Notes under the pieces: model-generated | What the model saw: only the letters and a program-made list of their open reading frames with translations | What the model was told of the DNA's origin: nothing | The model's database searches: none | Part shown: one piece after another, positions 1-6,367 of the stretch | Layout of the letters: every line of letters begins with the position of its first letter | Position numbering within the stretch: position 1 is the first letter of the stretch | Made by a program: the position numbers and the translations under genes | Assembly: GCA_003165855.1 (NCBI GenBank) | Contig: PMXH01000339.1 | Location: 1-8,455 of the forward strand | DNA length: 8,455 nucleotides | Source: Acidobacteriaceae bacterium | GTDB taxonomy: Bacteria; Acidobacteriota; Terriglobia; Terriglobales; Acidobacteriaceae | Direction of reading: 5' to 3'

Positions 1-155
1 TACTTTTTCCCGTCGATGATGACCTTCAGCCTTATAAGGCCACGGCCATTAACCCGCGCCGAACTGACGTGGACGGTGAGGGCGTAGTCGGCTGGGTTGG
101 GTTCAGCGCCCGCCCAGGCCAGTGCAGAGAACAGCAGCAGGACAGCCAGTGCCAT
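1..155 (-). CDS. Secreted protein, N-terminal fragment (function unknown)
   Basis: This gene runs off the left edge, so only its first 51 residues are visible. From the ATG at 155 it begins MALAVLLLFSALAWAGAEP, a hydrophobic core followed by an Ala-x-Ala-like cleavage region (AWAGA). That is a typical Sec signal peptide, so the product is probably exported. The mature part starts with a strand-rich segment (YALTVHVSSARVNG, then LKVIIDGKK). The start is uncertain. Reading from a CTG at 164 adds LKK, which supplies the missing basic n-region, and GAGG lies five bases before it. An ATG at 191 is in frame but adds an acidic leader and has no ribosome site. It is transcribed divergently from the yacL-ispD-ispF cluster. 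No family is recognisable from so short a piece. Confidence 0.6.
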   Translation of the reverse strand, partial: MALAVLLLFSALAWAGAEPNPADYALTVHVSSARVNGRGLIRLKVIIDGKK

Positions 156-191
156 CTTCTTCAGGTTTTCCTCATTTCTGTCTTCCGGCAT

Positions 192-491
192 TCACGGTAT
201 TACAAAGCAGGCTCAGACACAAAGCTGCGCGTTAGGAGTCCACCCGAATGACCGGACTGGGGCCGTCCAGGTTTATTCGCTGGTTATTTGCCGTCAGGTA
301 TATACTCTTGGCGTTGGTTTACCAAGACCTCCCGGCCACGCCTCCACGGACCGGGACGGGGCGTACGTTCATCCCCCTAATACTTGCGCGCCCCGCATAC
401 TGATTTGCCCATTCCTGCCCGGAGGCGGCGAGGAAAAGGCACCGGTGCACGCGCCAAAGTATGGCAGAGTCGCATCCGGGGGAGGTTTAAT
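192..491. other. Gene-poor divergent intergenic region
   Basis: This stretch of about 300 bp separates the divergent secreted-protein gene from yacL and should hold promoters for both. On the plus strand TATACT (301-306) resembles a -10 box, but no convincing -35 lies 16-18 bp upstream. A short palindrome TTGGT-TT-ACCAA lies at 314-325. One unlisted small reading frame, ATG 248 to TGA 401-403 (51 aa), is preceded by AGGAG nine bases upstream and encodes a hydrophobic segment (RFIRWLFAVRYILLALVY). Its codons include ATA and AGG, which are uncommon in the neighbours, so it is not called as a gene. No tRNA, CRISPR or clear terminator is seen. Confidence 0.5.

Positions 492-494
<3 letters not shown>
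480..494 (+). promoter_or_regulatory. Ribosome binding site with overlapping ATG/GTG starts
   Basis: GGGAGG is followed by TTTA and then ATGTG. The ATG at 490 opens a three-codon frame (Met-Trp-Ile-stop), while the GTG at 492 opens the yacL frame. The same Shine-Dalgarno serves both, at four and six bases spacing, so it decides the start of yacL and may also bind ribosomes unproductively. Confidence 0.6.
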
Positions 495-1592
<1,098 letters not shown>

Positions 1593-1625
1593 GGACTGGC
1601 GGCGGCGAATCGCTTTCACTCGCAT

Positions 1626-1654
1626 TTGAACTCCGACCTCGACGCTCGTATACT
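1626..1654 (+). promoter_or_regulatory. Predicted sigma-70 promoter for ispD
   Basis: TTGAAC (1626-1631) and TATACT (1649-1654) are separated by exactly 17 bp and match the housekeeping consensus at four of six and five of six positions. Transcription would begin near 1661, only about five bases before the ispD ATG at 1666, so the message would be nearly leaderless. This agrees with the absence of a Shine-Dalgarno before ispD. The promoter would let ispD-ispF be expressed independently of yacL. Confidence 0.55.
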
Positions 1655-1665
1655 TACAGCCCGCT

Positions 1666-2403
1666 ATGAAGGTGGTCGTAATTATTCCAGCTGCGGGGCT
1701 TGGAACCCGCATGGCTCCGATGCCGGTGGGCGCTCAGGGCAAGCAGAAGAAGACGCCGCCCTCGAAGCAGTTCACCGAACTAGGCGGCACGCCGATTCTC
1801 ATCCATACCCTGCGTAAGTTTGCCGCGGTCGATGCCGTGAGCGAGATCTGGATTGCACTACGGGAAAACGAGGTTGTAGGATTTCGCGCGCGGCTGGAGA
1901 GTGAGGCGAAAGACATACTGAAGAAGAAAGTCGAGTTGGTGGTTGGCGGGGAACACCGGCAGCAGTCCGTGGAGAACGCTCTAAACGCTGTGACGGCGGC
2001 AGGGGATGACATCGTTCTGGTGCATGATGCGGTGCGGCCGTTTGTGACCGGCGAGATCATTCGGGAAGTGATAGAGGCCGCGAAGAAATATGGCGCGGCG
2101 ATTGCCGGTCTGCCCGCCGTTGACACGGTGAAGCAAGTCGAGCGCACCGCGGAAGGCGCGCTGATCAAGGCGACGATTCCGCGCGCGGGTATCGTGATGG
2201 CGCAAACGCCGCAGGGCTTTCGTTACGATGTGATCAAGAAGGCGTTCGATGAGGCGTCCGCGGACGGATTCCTCGGTACCGATGAAGCGTCGCTGGTGGA
2301 AAGATCGGGACACGACGTGGCGGTGGTGATGGGCTCGCCGCGCAATATCAAGATCACAGCTCCGGCAGACATGGAACTGGCGGAGTTCTATTTAGGAAAA
2401 TGA
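1666..2403 (+). CDS. ispD: 2-C-methyl-D-erythritol 4-phosphate cytidylyltransferase
   Basis: IspD joins CTP and methylerythritol phosphate to give CDP-ME, the third step of the MEP isoprenoid pathway, in the cytosol. The 245-aa product has the full signature set: the nucleotide-binding loop PAAGLGTRM (8-16) with R15, K34 of SKQF, GGEHRQQSV (94-102), the VHDAVRP motif with D121, R173 (IPRAG), TPQGF (181-185), TDEAS (205-209) and K229 in NIKITAP. Family members are usually about 230 aa. The extra length here is largely a basic, Pro-rich insertion between M16 and K34. The ATG at 1666 has no clear ribosome site but sits just after a promoter. The gene ends in TGA at 2401-2403, overlapping an ATG at 2400 (ATGA), directly before the GxxExxY cassette. 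Confidence 0.96.
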   Translation: MKVVVIIPAAGLGTRMAPMPVGAQGKQKKTPPSKQFTELGGTPILIHTLRKFAAVDAVSEIWIALRENEVVGFRARLESEAKDILKKKVELVVGGEHRQQSVENALNAVTAAGDDIVLVHDAVRPFVTGEIIREVIEAAKKYGAAIAGLPAVDTVKQVERTAEGALIKATIPRAGIVMAQTPQGFRYDVIKKAFDEASADGFLGTDEASLVERSGHDVAVVMGSPRNIKITAPADMELAEFYLGK

Positions 2404-2433
2404 GCCACGGATTTTCACGGATTTCCACGGATC
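2404..2433 (+). repeat. Left terminal inverted repeat (three 10-bp units)
   Basis: Read on the minus strand, it consists of GATCCGTGGA, AATCCGTGAA and AATCCGTGGC, that is, ATCCGTG recurring every 10 bp. The outer end touches the ispD stop codon with one base between. Confidence 0.85.
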
Positions 2434-2465
2434 AAAACCAAGGCCAGCGCGTAAACTTACTGCTG

Positions 2466-2906
2466 ATGAATACTACTCCGCTTGGTTTGAAGCATTCCGA
2501 TCTCACTGAAAAGATTATCGGAATCTTCTATGACGTCTACAACGAACTCGGCCACGGATTTCTCGAATCGACATACGCAGAAGCGCTGGTCGTAGCGCTG
2601 GTGGAATCTGGACTCAGCACGGCGTGCGAGGTTCCGGTGCCCGTGTGGTTCCGTGGCAAGAAAGTCGGCCAGTATTATGCCGACCTGATTGTTGAGGGCG
2701 TAGTTCTTCTGGAATTGAAAGCTGCGCGAACCCTCGATGCTGCTCACGAAGCTCAACTGCTTCACTATCTGCGAGCGACTGAAGTCGAGGTTGGCTTGCT
2801 GCTCAACTTCGGGCTGCGCCCCCAGTTCCGCCGCCTCCTCTTTGACAACGAAAGAAAGAAGATCCGTGAAAATCCGTGCGAATCCGTGGCCAAGGCTTCC
2901 GCATGA
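2466..2906 (+). CDS. GxxExxY family protein (PD-(D/E)XK nuclease-like)
   Basis: This 146-aa product carries the name-giving motif of the family, GFLESTY (31-37, with G31, E34 and Y37), after the typical lead-in EKIIGIFYDVYNELG. It also has a PD-(D/E)XK-like core: D73 in YADLIV, E83-L-K85, and Q97 in the following helix. The family (Pfam PDDEXK_3, TIGR04256) is predicted to be nuclease-like, but its biological role is not established. The ATG at 2466 is chosen because it gives the normal family N-terminus. The in-frame ATG at 2400 overlaps the ispD stop and would add 22 residues read from the left repeat. No Shine-Dalgarno is evident before 2466. The conserved part ends near FRRLLFDN. The last 18 or so residues are encoded largely by the right repeat. 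Its TGA overlaps the ispF ATG (ATGA), so it probably couples translation to ispF. Confidence 0.85.
   Translation: MNTTPLGLKHSDLTEKIIGIFYDVYNELGHGFLESTYAEALVVALVESGLSTACEVPVPVWFRGKKVGQYYADLIVEGVVLLELKAARTLDAAHEAQLLHYLRATEVEVGLLLNFGLRPQFRRLLFDNERKKIRENPCESVAKASA
2861..2890 (+). repeat. Right terminal inverted repeat (three 10-bp units)
   Basis: It consists of GATCCGTGAA, AATCCGTGCG and AATCCGTGGC. It is the reverse complement of the left repeat except at three positions, all in the variable bases between the ATCCGTG cores. It is read as codons for the tail of the GxxExxY protein (KIRENPCESVA). Confidence 0.85.
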
Positions 2907-3421
2907 GAATTGGGTACGGGTTTGATTCGCACGAGTTTCGTCCGGGGATTGCGCTGAAAATTGGCGGCGTCACCCTGGCGCATGACAAGGGGCTGGGCGG
3001 GCATTCCGATGGCGACGTGCTGCTGCATGCCATCACCGACGCGCTGCTCGGCGCCGTGGCTGCGCCCGATATTGGAGCGCTGTTTCCACCTTCCGATCCG
3101 AAATGGAAGGGGGCGGACTCGGCTGTCTTCCTGCGGGAGGCGCTGAAACGGGTTCACTCCGCTGGATACAGCGTGGCAAACATCGATGCCAGCCTAATTC
3201 TGGCTGCTCCGAAGATTGGGCCGCACGCGGCGGGAATCCGCGCGCGCGTGGCCCAGTTGTTGGGAGTGGCTGCCGATTGCGTCGGGTTGAAGGCGAAGAC
3301 TCCGGAGGGTTTGAACCTGGATAACGCTGCAGTCGCGCATGTGGTTGTGTTGCTCGAAAAGCGCGGGGATTCGAAGAAGGTGGGGAACAAGACGAAGCAG
3401 AGAGCGAAGAAGACCAAGTGA
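2903..3421 (+). CDS. ispF: 2-C-methyl-D-erythritol 2,4-cyclodiphosphate synthase
   Basis: IspF cyclises CDP-ME 2-phosphate to MEcPP with release of CMP, the fifth MEP-pathway step. It is a cytosolic trimer with a metal in each active site. The 172-aa product shows metal ligands D8 and H10 (GYGFDSHEF) and H42 (GHSDGDVLLHAITDALLG, 33-50), the DIGALFP motif (56-62), and the nucleotide-binding segment with T133 and E135 (KTPEG). These match E. coli numbering. After about residue 153 there is a lysine-rich tail (SKKVGNKTKQRAKKTK) beyond the usual family length of about 160. The ATG at 2903 is chosen by homology (MRIGYGFDSH). A GTG at 2876 would add residues derived from the right repeat. The start overlaps the upstream TGA by ATGA. 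The 3' end converges on the minus-strand amidotransferase with seven bases between. Confidence 0.96.
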   Translation: MRIGYGFDSHEFRPGIALKIGGVTLAHDKGLGGHSDGDVLLHAITDALLGAVAAPDIGALFPPSDPKWKGADSAVFLREALKRVHSAGYSVANIDASLILAAPKIGPHAAGIRARVAQLLGVAADCVGLKAKTPEGLNLDNAAVAHVVVLLEKRGDSKKVGNKTKQRAKKTK

Positions 3422-3438
3422 TGTCGAGTTACTTGGTC
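3412..3438. terminator. Inverted repeat at convergent gene ends, possible bidirectional terminator
   Basis: GACCAAGT (3412-3419) and ACTTGGTC (3431-3438) form a perfect 8-bp stem around an 11-base loop. The loop could tighten further with G-U and A-U pairs. The stem contains the last codons and stop codons of both ispF (plus) and the amidotransferase (minus). Read on the minus strand it is followed by TTCTTC, and on the plus strand by CGTGTTT, so neither side has a strong U-tract. The position is right for a shared terminator, but the strength is uncertain. Confidence 0.5.
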
Positions 3439-4199
3439 CGTGTTTGCGCAGCTTCGATCAGAGCGCGGAAGATGGCGCGGGAAGACTCGTCTTCATCCAC
3501 CGAGCGCTCGGGATGCCATTGCACGGCGAGCACAAAGTGATCAGGAGCAGTTCCTTCCAGGGCCTCGATGATGCCGTCGTCCGGGCAGCGGGCCGCGATG
3601 CGCAGGCCGTCGCCGATCGTGCTGGCCGATTGGTGATGGGAAGAGTTCACCGGAATCGCGGACTTGGTTGTACTGCCTAGGATTTCTGCCAGCTTGGAAT
3701 TTTTCTCAATCTCGACCGCGTGCGCTACCGCGACCTTTCCACCCGCTTCGTGATTGACACGGTCGCGCAACTCTTCCGGCAAGAAATCCGGGATGTGCTG
3801 AACGAGCGATCCGGCGCGGTAGACGTTGAGGCTCTGCAGGCCGTAGCAGATGCCGAGAACGGGCTTGTGCAGGTTGTAGGCATCCTGCAGCAGGAGGTCG
3901 TCGACGGTGTCGCGGCGCGAATCGGCGGCGGCCGTGTGTCGTGAGCGGACCGCGCGAAACTTGGAGGGATCGACGTCAGCGTTGCTGCCGGGCAGGAGCA
4001 CGGCGTCGCAGCCCTCCATTATTTTCAGGACTTCGAGTTTCATGACTTCGGCTGAGGTCTGGTCGAGCGGAATGCGAACGGGCTTTCCTCCGGCGAGTTC
4101 GACGGCGCGCTCGTATTGCGGAATGGCCCGCTCGGCATAGTCACGATCGCCGGAATGGGGCATGGGGATGGCGATGCGGGGCGGGGCGTTAGTTGGCAA
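3429..4199 (-). CDS. Class I glutamine amidotransferase, gamma-glutamyl-GABA hydrolase family
   Basis: This 256-aa protein belongs to the PuuD-like peptidase C26 group, which hydrolyses gamma-glutamyl bonds. E. coli PuuD acts on gamma-glutamyl-GABA in putrescine breakdown. Visible features are the first strand PRIAIPMP (7-14), VLLPGSNADVDP (67-78), the RRD segment (95-97), the nucleophile elbow GICYGLQ with C118 (116-122), and H229 with E231 in WHPER, completing a Cys-His-Glu triad. The length is normal. The start is a TTG at 4199, directly after the TGA of the upstream membrane-protein gene (TGATTG), with GAGGG eight bases before it. The next ATG (4163) would delete the first beta-strand. 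No polyamine genes are nearby, so the true substrate is open. Confidence 0.85.
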   Translation of the reverse strand: MPTNAPPRIAIPMPHSGDRDYAERAIPQYERAVELAGGKPVRIPLDQTSAEVMKLEVLKIMEGCDAVLLPGSNADVDPSKFRAVRSRHTAAADSRRDTVDDLLLQDAYNLHKPVLGICYGLQSLNVYRAGSLVQHIPDFLPEELRDRVNHEAGGKVAVAHAVEIEKNSKLAEILGSTTKSAIPVNSSHHQSASTIGDGLRIAARCPDDGIIEALEGTAPDHFVLAVQWHPERSVDEDESSRAIFRALIEAAQTRTK

Positions 4200-4493
4200 T
4201 CAGCTCACCCTCGCGATCGCAGCCAGGGTCTTCGACTGGCGGTAGTGGCGGATTTCCATGGCGAGGGCGAGCACAAAGATGATGCTTCCGGCCACGACAG
4301 CCGCAGGCAGAGCGACGAGACGGTAGGCCACGGTCATGTTGGGATGGACGCCGTGGCGAGCTGACACGACCACGGTCCCCATGATGCCCAGCAGCAGGCT
4401 CACGGCGAAAGAGATCAGCGTGCCGATGAACGTCATCAGCAGGACGCGCACCGGGATGGCGTACCAGCGGGGCGGGCGCGGGGTCGGCGGCAT
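4200..4493 (-). CDS. Small two-helix membrane protein of unknown function
   Basis: This is a 97-aa product with a proline-rich N-terminus (MPPTPRPPRW), two hydrophobic helices (about 14-44 and 57-80) joined by a short loop with two histidines, and a basic C-terminal tail (EIRHYRQSKTL). There is no signal peptidase site, so it is probably an inner-membrane protein with a hairpin topology. It starts at an ATG with only a weak purine stretch (AGAAG) upstream. Its stop abuts the TTG start of the amidotransferase, so the two are probably co-translated. No family is recognised. Confidence 0.7.
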   Translation of the reverse strand: MPPTPRPPRWYAIPVRVLLMTFIGTLISFAVSLLLGIMGTVVVSARHGVHPNMTVAYRLVALPAAVVAGSIIFVLALAMEIRHYRQSKTLAAIARVS

Positions 4494-4570
4494 GCTTCTA
4501 AACTACACCATTCAGGCCGACCAAGAAGAACGCGAGCGGAGGCCTCGGCGGTTGACTGCAACGATGTGCA

Positions 4571-5770
4571 CTATCCGGTTTCGCTGGTCATGATGAAGAG
4601 TGGCTTCATTTCGAAGCTCTTGTAGTGAGGCCGGAGGCGGTCGATGTTGTACTGCTCCTTGACGTTCACAACTTTCTTCGAGGCGGTAACGGTGTCGATG
4701 GGCATGTTGTCGTAGCGGCCATTCCGGAGGACGACAAGGCGTCCGTGGACTTTCCCCAGGAGCATGTCCAGGGCGAGATTGCCGTAGGCCATAGGGACGA
4801 TGGAGTCGATGGCGTCGGGATCGCCGCAGCGGACCAGGTAGCCGAGTTTCTGATTGATGGTGTCGATGGCTTTGCCGTTGTTGTACTTGGGGGAGAGTTC
4901 CTTCAGCTTTTCGGAGACCAAGTCTCCGATGCCTCCGAGTTTCTTGTGGCCGAAGGCGTCAGTGGTCTCAGCCTCGTAGACCATTTCTCCGCCCTGGAAC
5001 ATTGCTCCTTCTGAAACCAGCACGACGGAATAGTGACTGGGGTTCTTCTGGCGATCGGAGACCAATAGCTCGGTGAGGCGCTCGATGTCGAATTTGTGCT
5101 CCGGGATGACGCAGCGGTGCGCGGCCCCGGCCATGGTCGGAAGCATGGCGGTGAATCCTGCGTATCGGCCGAAAACTTCGAGGACCATGAAGCGTTCGTG
5201 GGAGCCCGCGCTGGTGCGCAAGCTGTTGGTCATGGAAATGGTGCGCGTGACACAGGTGGAGAAGCCGATGCAGTAGTCGGTGCCGGGAACATCGTTGTCC
5301 ATGGTCTTGGGAATGGCGACAACCTTCACGCCTTCCTGATAAAGGCGTACGCCGTAGCTGAGCGTGTCGTCTCCGCCGATGGGGATGAGGTAATCGATGC
5401 CGAGCCAATCCAAATTCTTCAGGACTTCCGCAGTCAGGTCGTTCTTCTCGGCGTTGTAAGTAGACTGCAGGTGAGCTGGAACGCTGGACTTCTTCACTTT
5501 GCTGGGGTTGGTGCGCGAAGTGTGCAGGAATGTGCCGCCGGTGCGGCCGGTGCGGTTGACCAAATCCTCCGTCAGAATCTGGAAGTTCTCGCTATTGTCG
5601 TAGTCCTTTTCACGGATGATGTCGACCAGGCCGGCCCATCCGCGGCGGATGCCGATTACCTGGCAGCCCTCGCGCAGAGCGCGGATGGTTACGGCGCGGA
5701 TGGCGGGGTTCAGGCCGGGCACGTCGCCGCCTCCAGTGAGGATTCCAATCACACCTTTCTTCGTTTTCAC
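4571..5770 (-). CDS. 6-phosphofructokinase, probably pyrophosphate-dependent
   Basis: This enzyme phosphorylates fructose 6-phosphate to fructose 1,6-bisphosphate in glycolysis. The PPi form is reversible and cytosolic. The 399-aa product has the PFK fold markers. Numbering here is from the GTG at 5779, so subtract 3 for the chosen start: GILTGGGDVPGLN (12-24), GGDDT (135-139), PKTMDNDVPGT (157-167) with catalytic D161 and D163, and the sugar-phosphate region MVLEVFGRYAG (198-208). ATP-dependent enzymes carry GGDGS and a glycine before the TIDND motif. Here the second Asp of GGDD (D138) and K158 are the known determinants of PPi specificity. The start at 5770 (GTG) is chosen because AAGGTGA lies five bases upstream. 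The GTG at 5779 is a near-equal alternative with no such site. Confidence 0.9.
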   Translation of the reverse strand: MKTKKGVIGILTGGGDVPGLNPAIRAVTIRALREGCQVIGIRRGWAGLVDIIREKDYDNSENFQILTEDLVNRTGRTGGTFLHTSRTNPSKVKKSSVPAHLQSTYNAEKNDLTAEVLKNLDWLGIDYLIPIGGDDTLSYGVRLYQEGVKVVAIPKTMDNDVPGTDYCIGFSTCVTRTISMTNSLRTSAGSHERFMVLEVFGRYAGFTAMLPTMAGAAHRCVIPEHKFDIERLTELLVSDRQKNPSHYSVVLVSEGAMFQGGEMVYEAETTDAFGHKKLGGIGDLVSEKLKELSPKYNNGKAIDTINQKLGYLVRCGDPDAIDSIVPMAYGNLALDMLLGKVHGRLVVLRNGRYDNMPIDTVTASKKVVNVKEQYNIDRLRPHYKSFEMKPLFIMTSETG

Positions 5771-5779
5771 TTTTGTCAC

Positions 5780-5935
5780 CTTATGAATGCGGGATATGGG
5801 GATGTCCCCGCTCCCATCATATACTCGCGTGGAGTGGAGGACATGCGCCCACGCGCAGCGACTGCGCAGGATTTTGATCTAGTTAGAAGCCAGGGCTACC
5901 GCGAAGTGCGTCTAATGATTCCGTATGCGTTACTT
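5780..5935. promoter_or_regulatory. Intergenic region upstream of the phosphofructokinase gene
   Basis: On the minus strand a -10-like TATGAT (5816-5821) lies about 45 bp before the phosphofructokinase start, but no good -35 is found at 16-18 bp. In the presumed leader there is a perfect short palindrome GGGGA-TG-TCCCC (5798-5809). Further upstream lies a perfect hairpin GCGCAG-CGA-CTGCGC (5853-5867). It has no U-run on the minus side and only ATTTT on the plus side, so it is a poor terminator for the preceding minus gene. Confidence 0.3.
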
Positions 5936-6367
5936 TTATTCGCCCTCGCCGGTCACCATCTGCCCGGCGGGTTTGTGTTGTTTTTGCAGGATCTCATCCA
6001 CAAGAAATAAGTCCGTGAGGAGCGCACGGAGATGGATGGAAGCGTTCAGATTGTCGATCAACTGAGAACTGATGGAAGGTTGGGCCAGGACCAGTTCAAT
6101 GGCGGCAAGAGAATCGCGAGCGTCGCGATCGAGCACCGCAAAGAACGCCAGGTATTTGTCAACGGGCTCAAGACCCTCCTCTTTGACTGCCATCGCACAA
6201 GTCTCAGCCAGCCCGGTCAAAGCTTTCACGGCACGGTGCAGGAACTCACGGACTTGCCCGCCTGATTTGCTGCCTTGATCGCTGGGCAGCCCCTGGGCCG
6301 CGTAAGCCAGCATAAATTCGTAGCACTCTTCCACAGCTTCACAACGCTTTGCGATCTCAGCCAGCAT
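5936..6367 (-). CDS. Helical protein of unknown function, last gene of the molybdenum hydroxylase operon
   Basis: This 143-aa soluble protein appears all-alpha, with charged amphipathic helices (about 1-25, 36-64, 68-95 and 98-129), no signal peptide and no transmembrane segment. It has cysteines at 9, 15 and 57, without a recognisable metal motif. Its ATG overlaps the end of the cytochrome b gene by 11 bp, so it is translated with that gene and probably serves the same enzyme. A maturation or assembly role is possible, as with TorD-type helical chaperones, but no family motif supports this. The product ends with a short acidic tail (TGEGE). No family is recognised. Confidence 0.75.
   Translation of the reverse strand: MLAEIAKRCEAVEECYEFMLAYAAQGLPSDQGSKSGGQVREFLHRAVKALTGLAETCAMAVKEEGLEPVDKYLAFFAVLDRDARDSLAAIELVLAQPSISSQLIDNLNASIHLRALLTDLFLVDEILQKQHKPAGQMVTGEGE

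Larger units (their letters stand above)
2404..2890. mobile_element. GxxExxY cassette with 30-bp terminal inverted repeats
   Basis: This 487-bp unit is bounded by inverted repeats (2404-2433 and 2861-2890) that match at 27 of 30 positions. It contains one gene, the GxxExxY protein. It lies exactly between ispD and ispF, genes that are normally adjacent, overlapping or fused. ATGAG occurs at the left edge (2400-2404) and again at 2903-2907. Deleting 2400-2902 would leave an ispD stop overlapping the ispF start (ATGA). The right-hand copy is 12 bp outside the inverted repeat, so a standard target-site duplication is not proven. No transposase or IS fragment is present, so movement would depend on the encoded protein or on factors acting in trans. 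The mobile status is an inference from this structure. Confidence 0.55.

Noticed and set aside
314..325. TTGGT-TT-ACCAA palindrome as an operator
   Set aside because: The arms are only five bases and it is not positioned over a recognisable promoter, so it is consistent with chance.
384..491. N-terminal extension of the YacL-type protein from the ATG at 384
   Set aside because: The extra 36 residues are Arg/Pro-rich and without a ribosome site, whereas the GTG at 492 has a strong GGAGG and starts directly at the first membrane helix.
2404..2890. The repeated ATCCGTG units as a CRISPR array
   Set aside because: There are only three units per end with two-base gaps and no spacers, and the two sets are inverted around a gene. 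This is a terminal inverted repeat, not CRISPR.
2438..2896. CCAAGGC present both inside the left end (2438-2444) and across the right end (2890-2896) as a possible direct repeat
   Set aside because: It is only seven bases, one copy overlaps the repeat border and the other is internal, so it does not behave as a target duplication.
5853..5867. GCGCAG-CGA-CTGCGC hairpin as terminator of the molybdenum hydroxylase operon
   Set aside because: On the relevant minus strand it is followed by GTGGGCGC rather than a U-run. The stem is short and such hairpins arise often in GC-rich DNA.
5096..6010. Plus-strand open frame of 304 codons
   Set aside because: It is antisense to the phosphofructokinase and to the end of the helical-protein gene. 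The composition is Ala/Gly/Asp-biased and no domain is visible.
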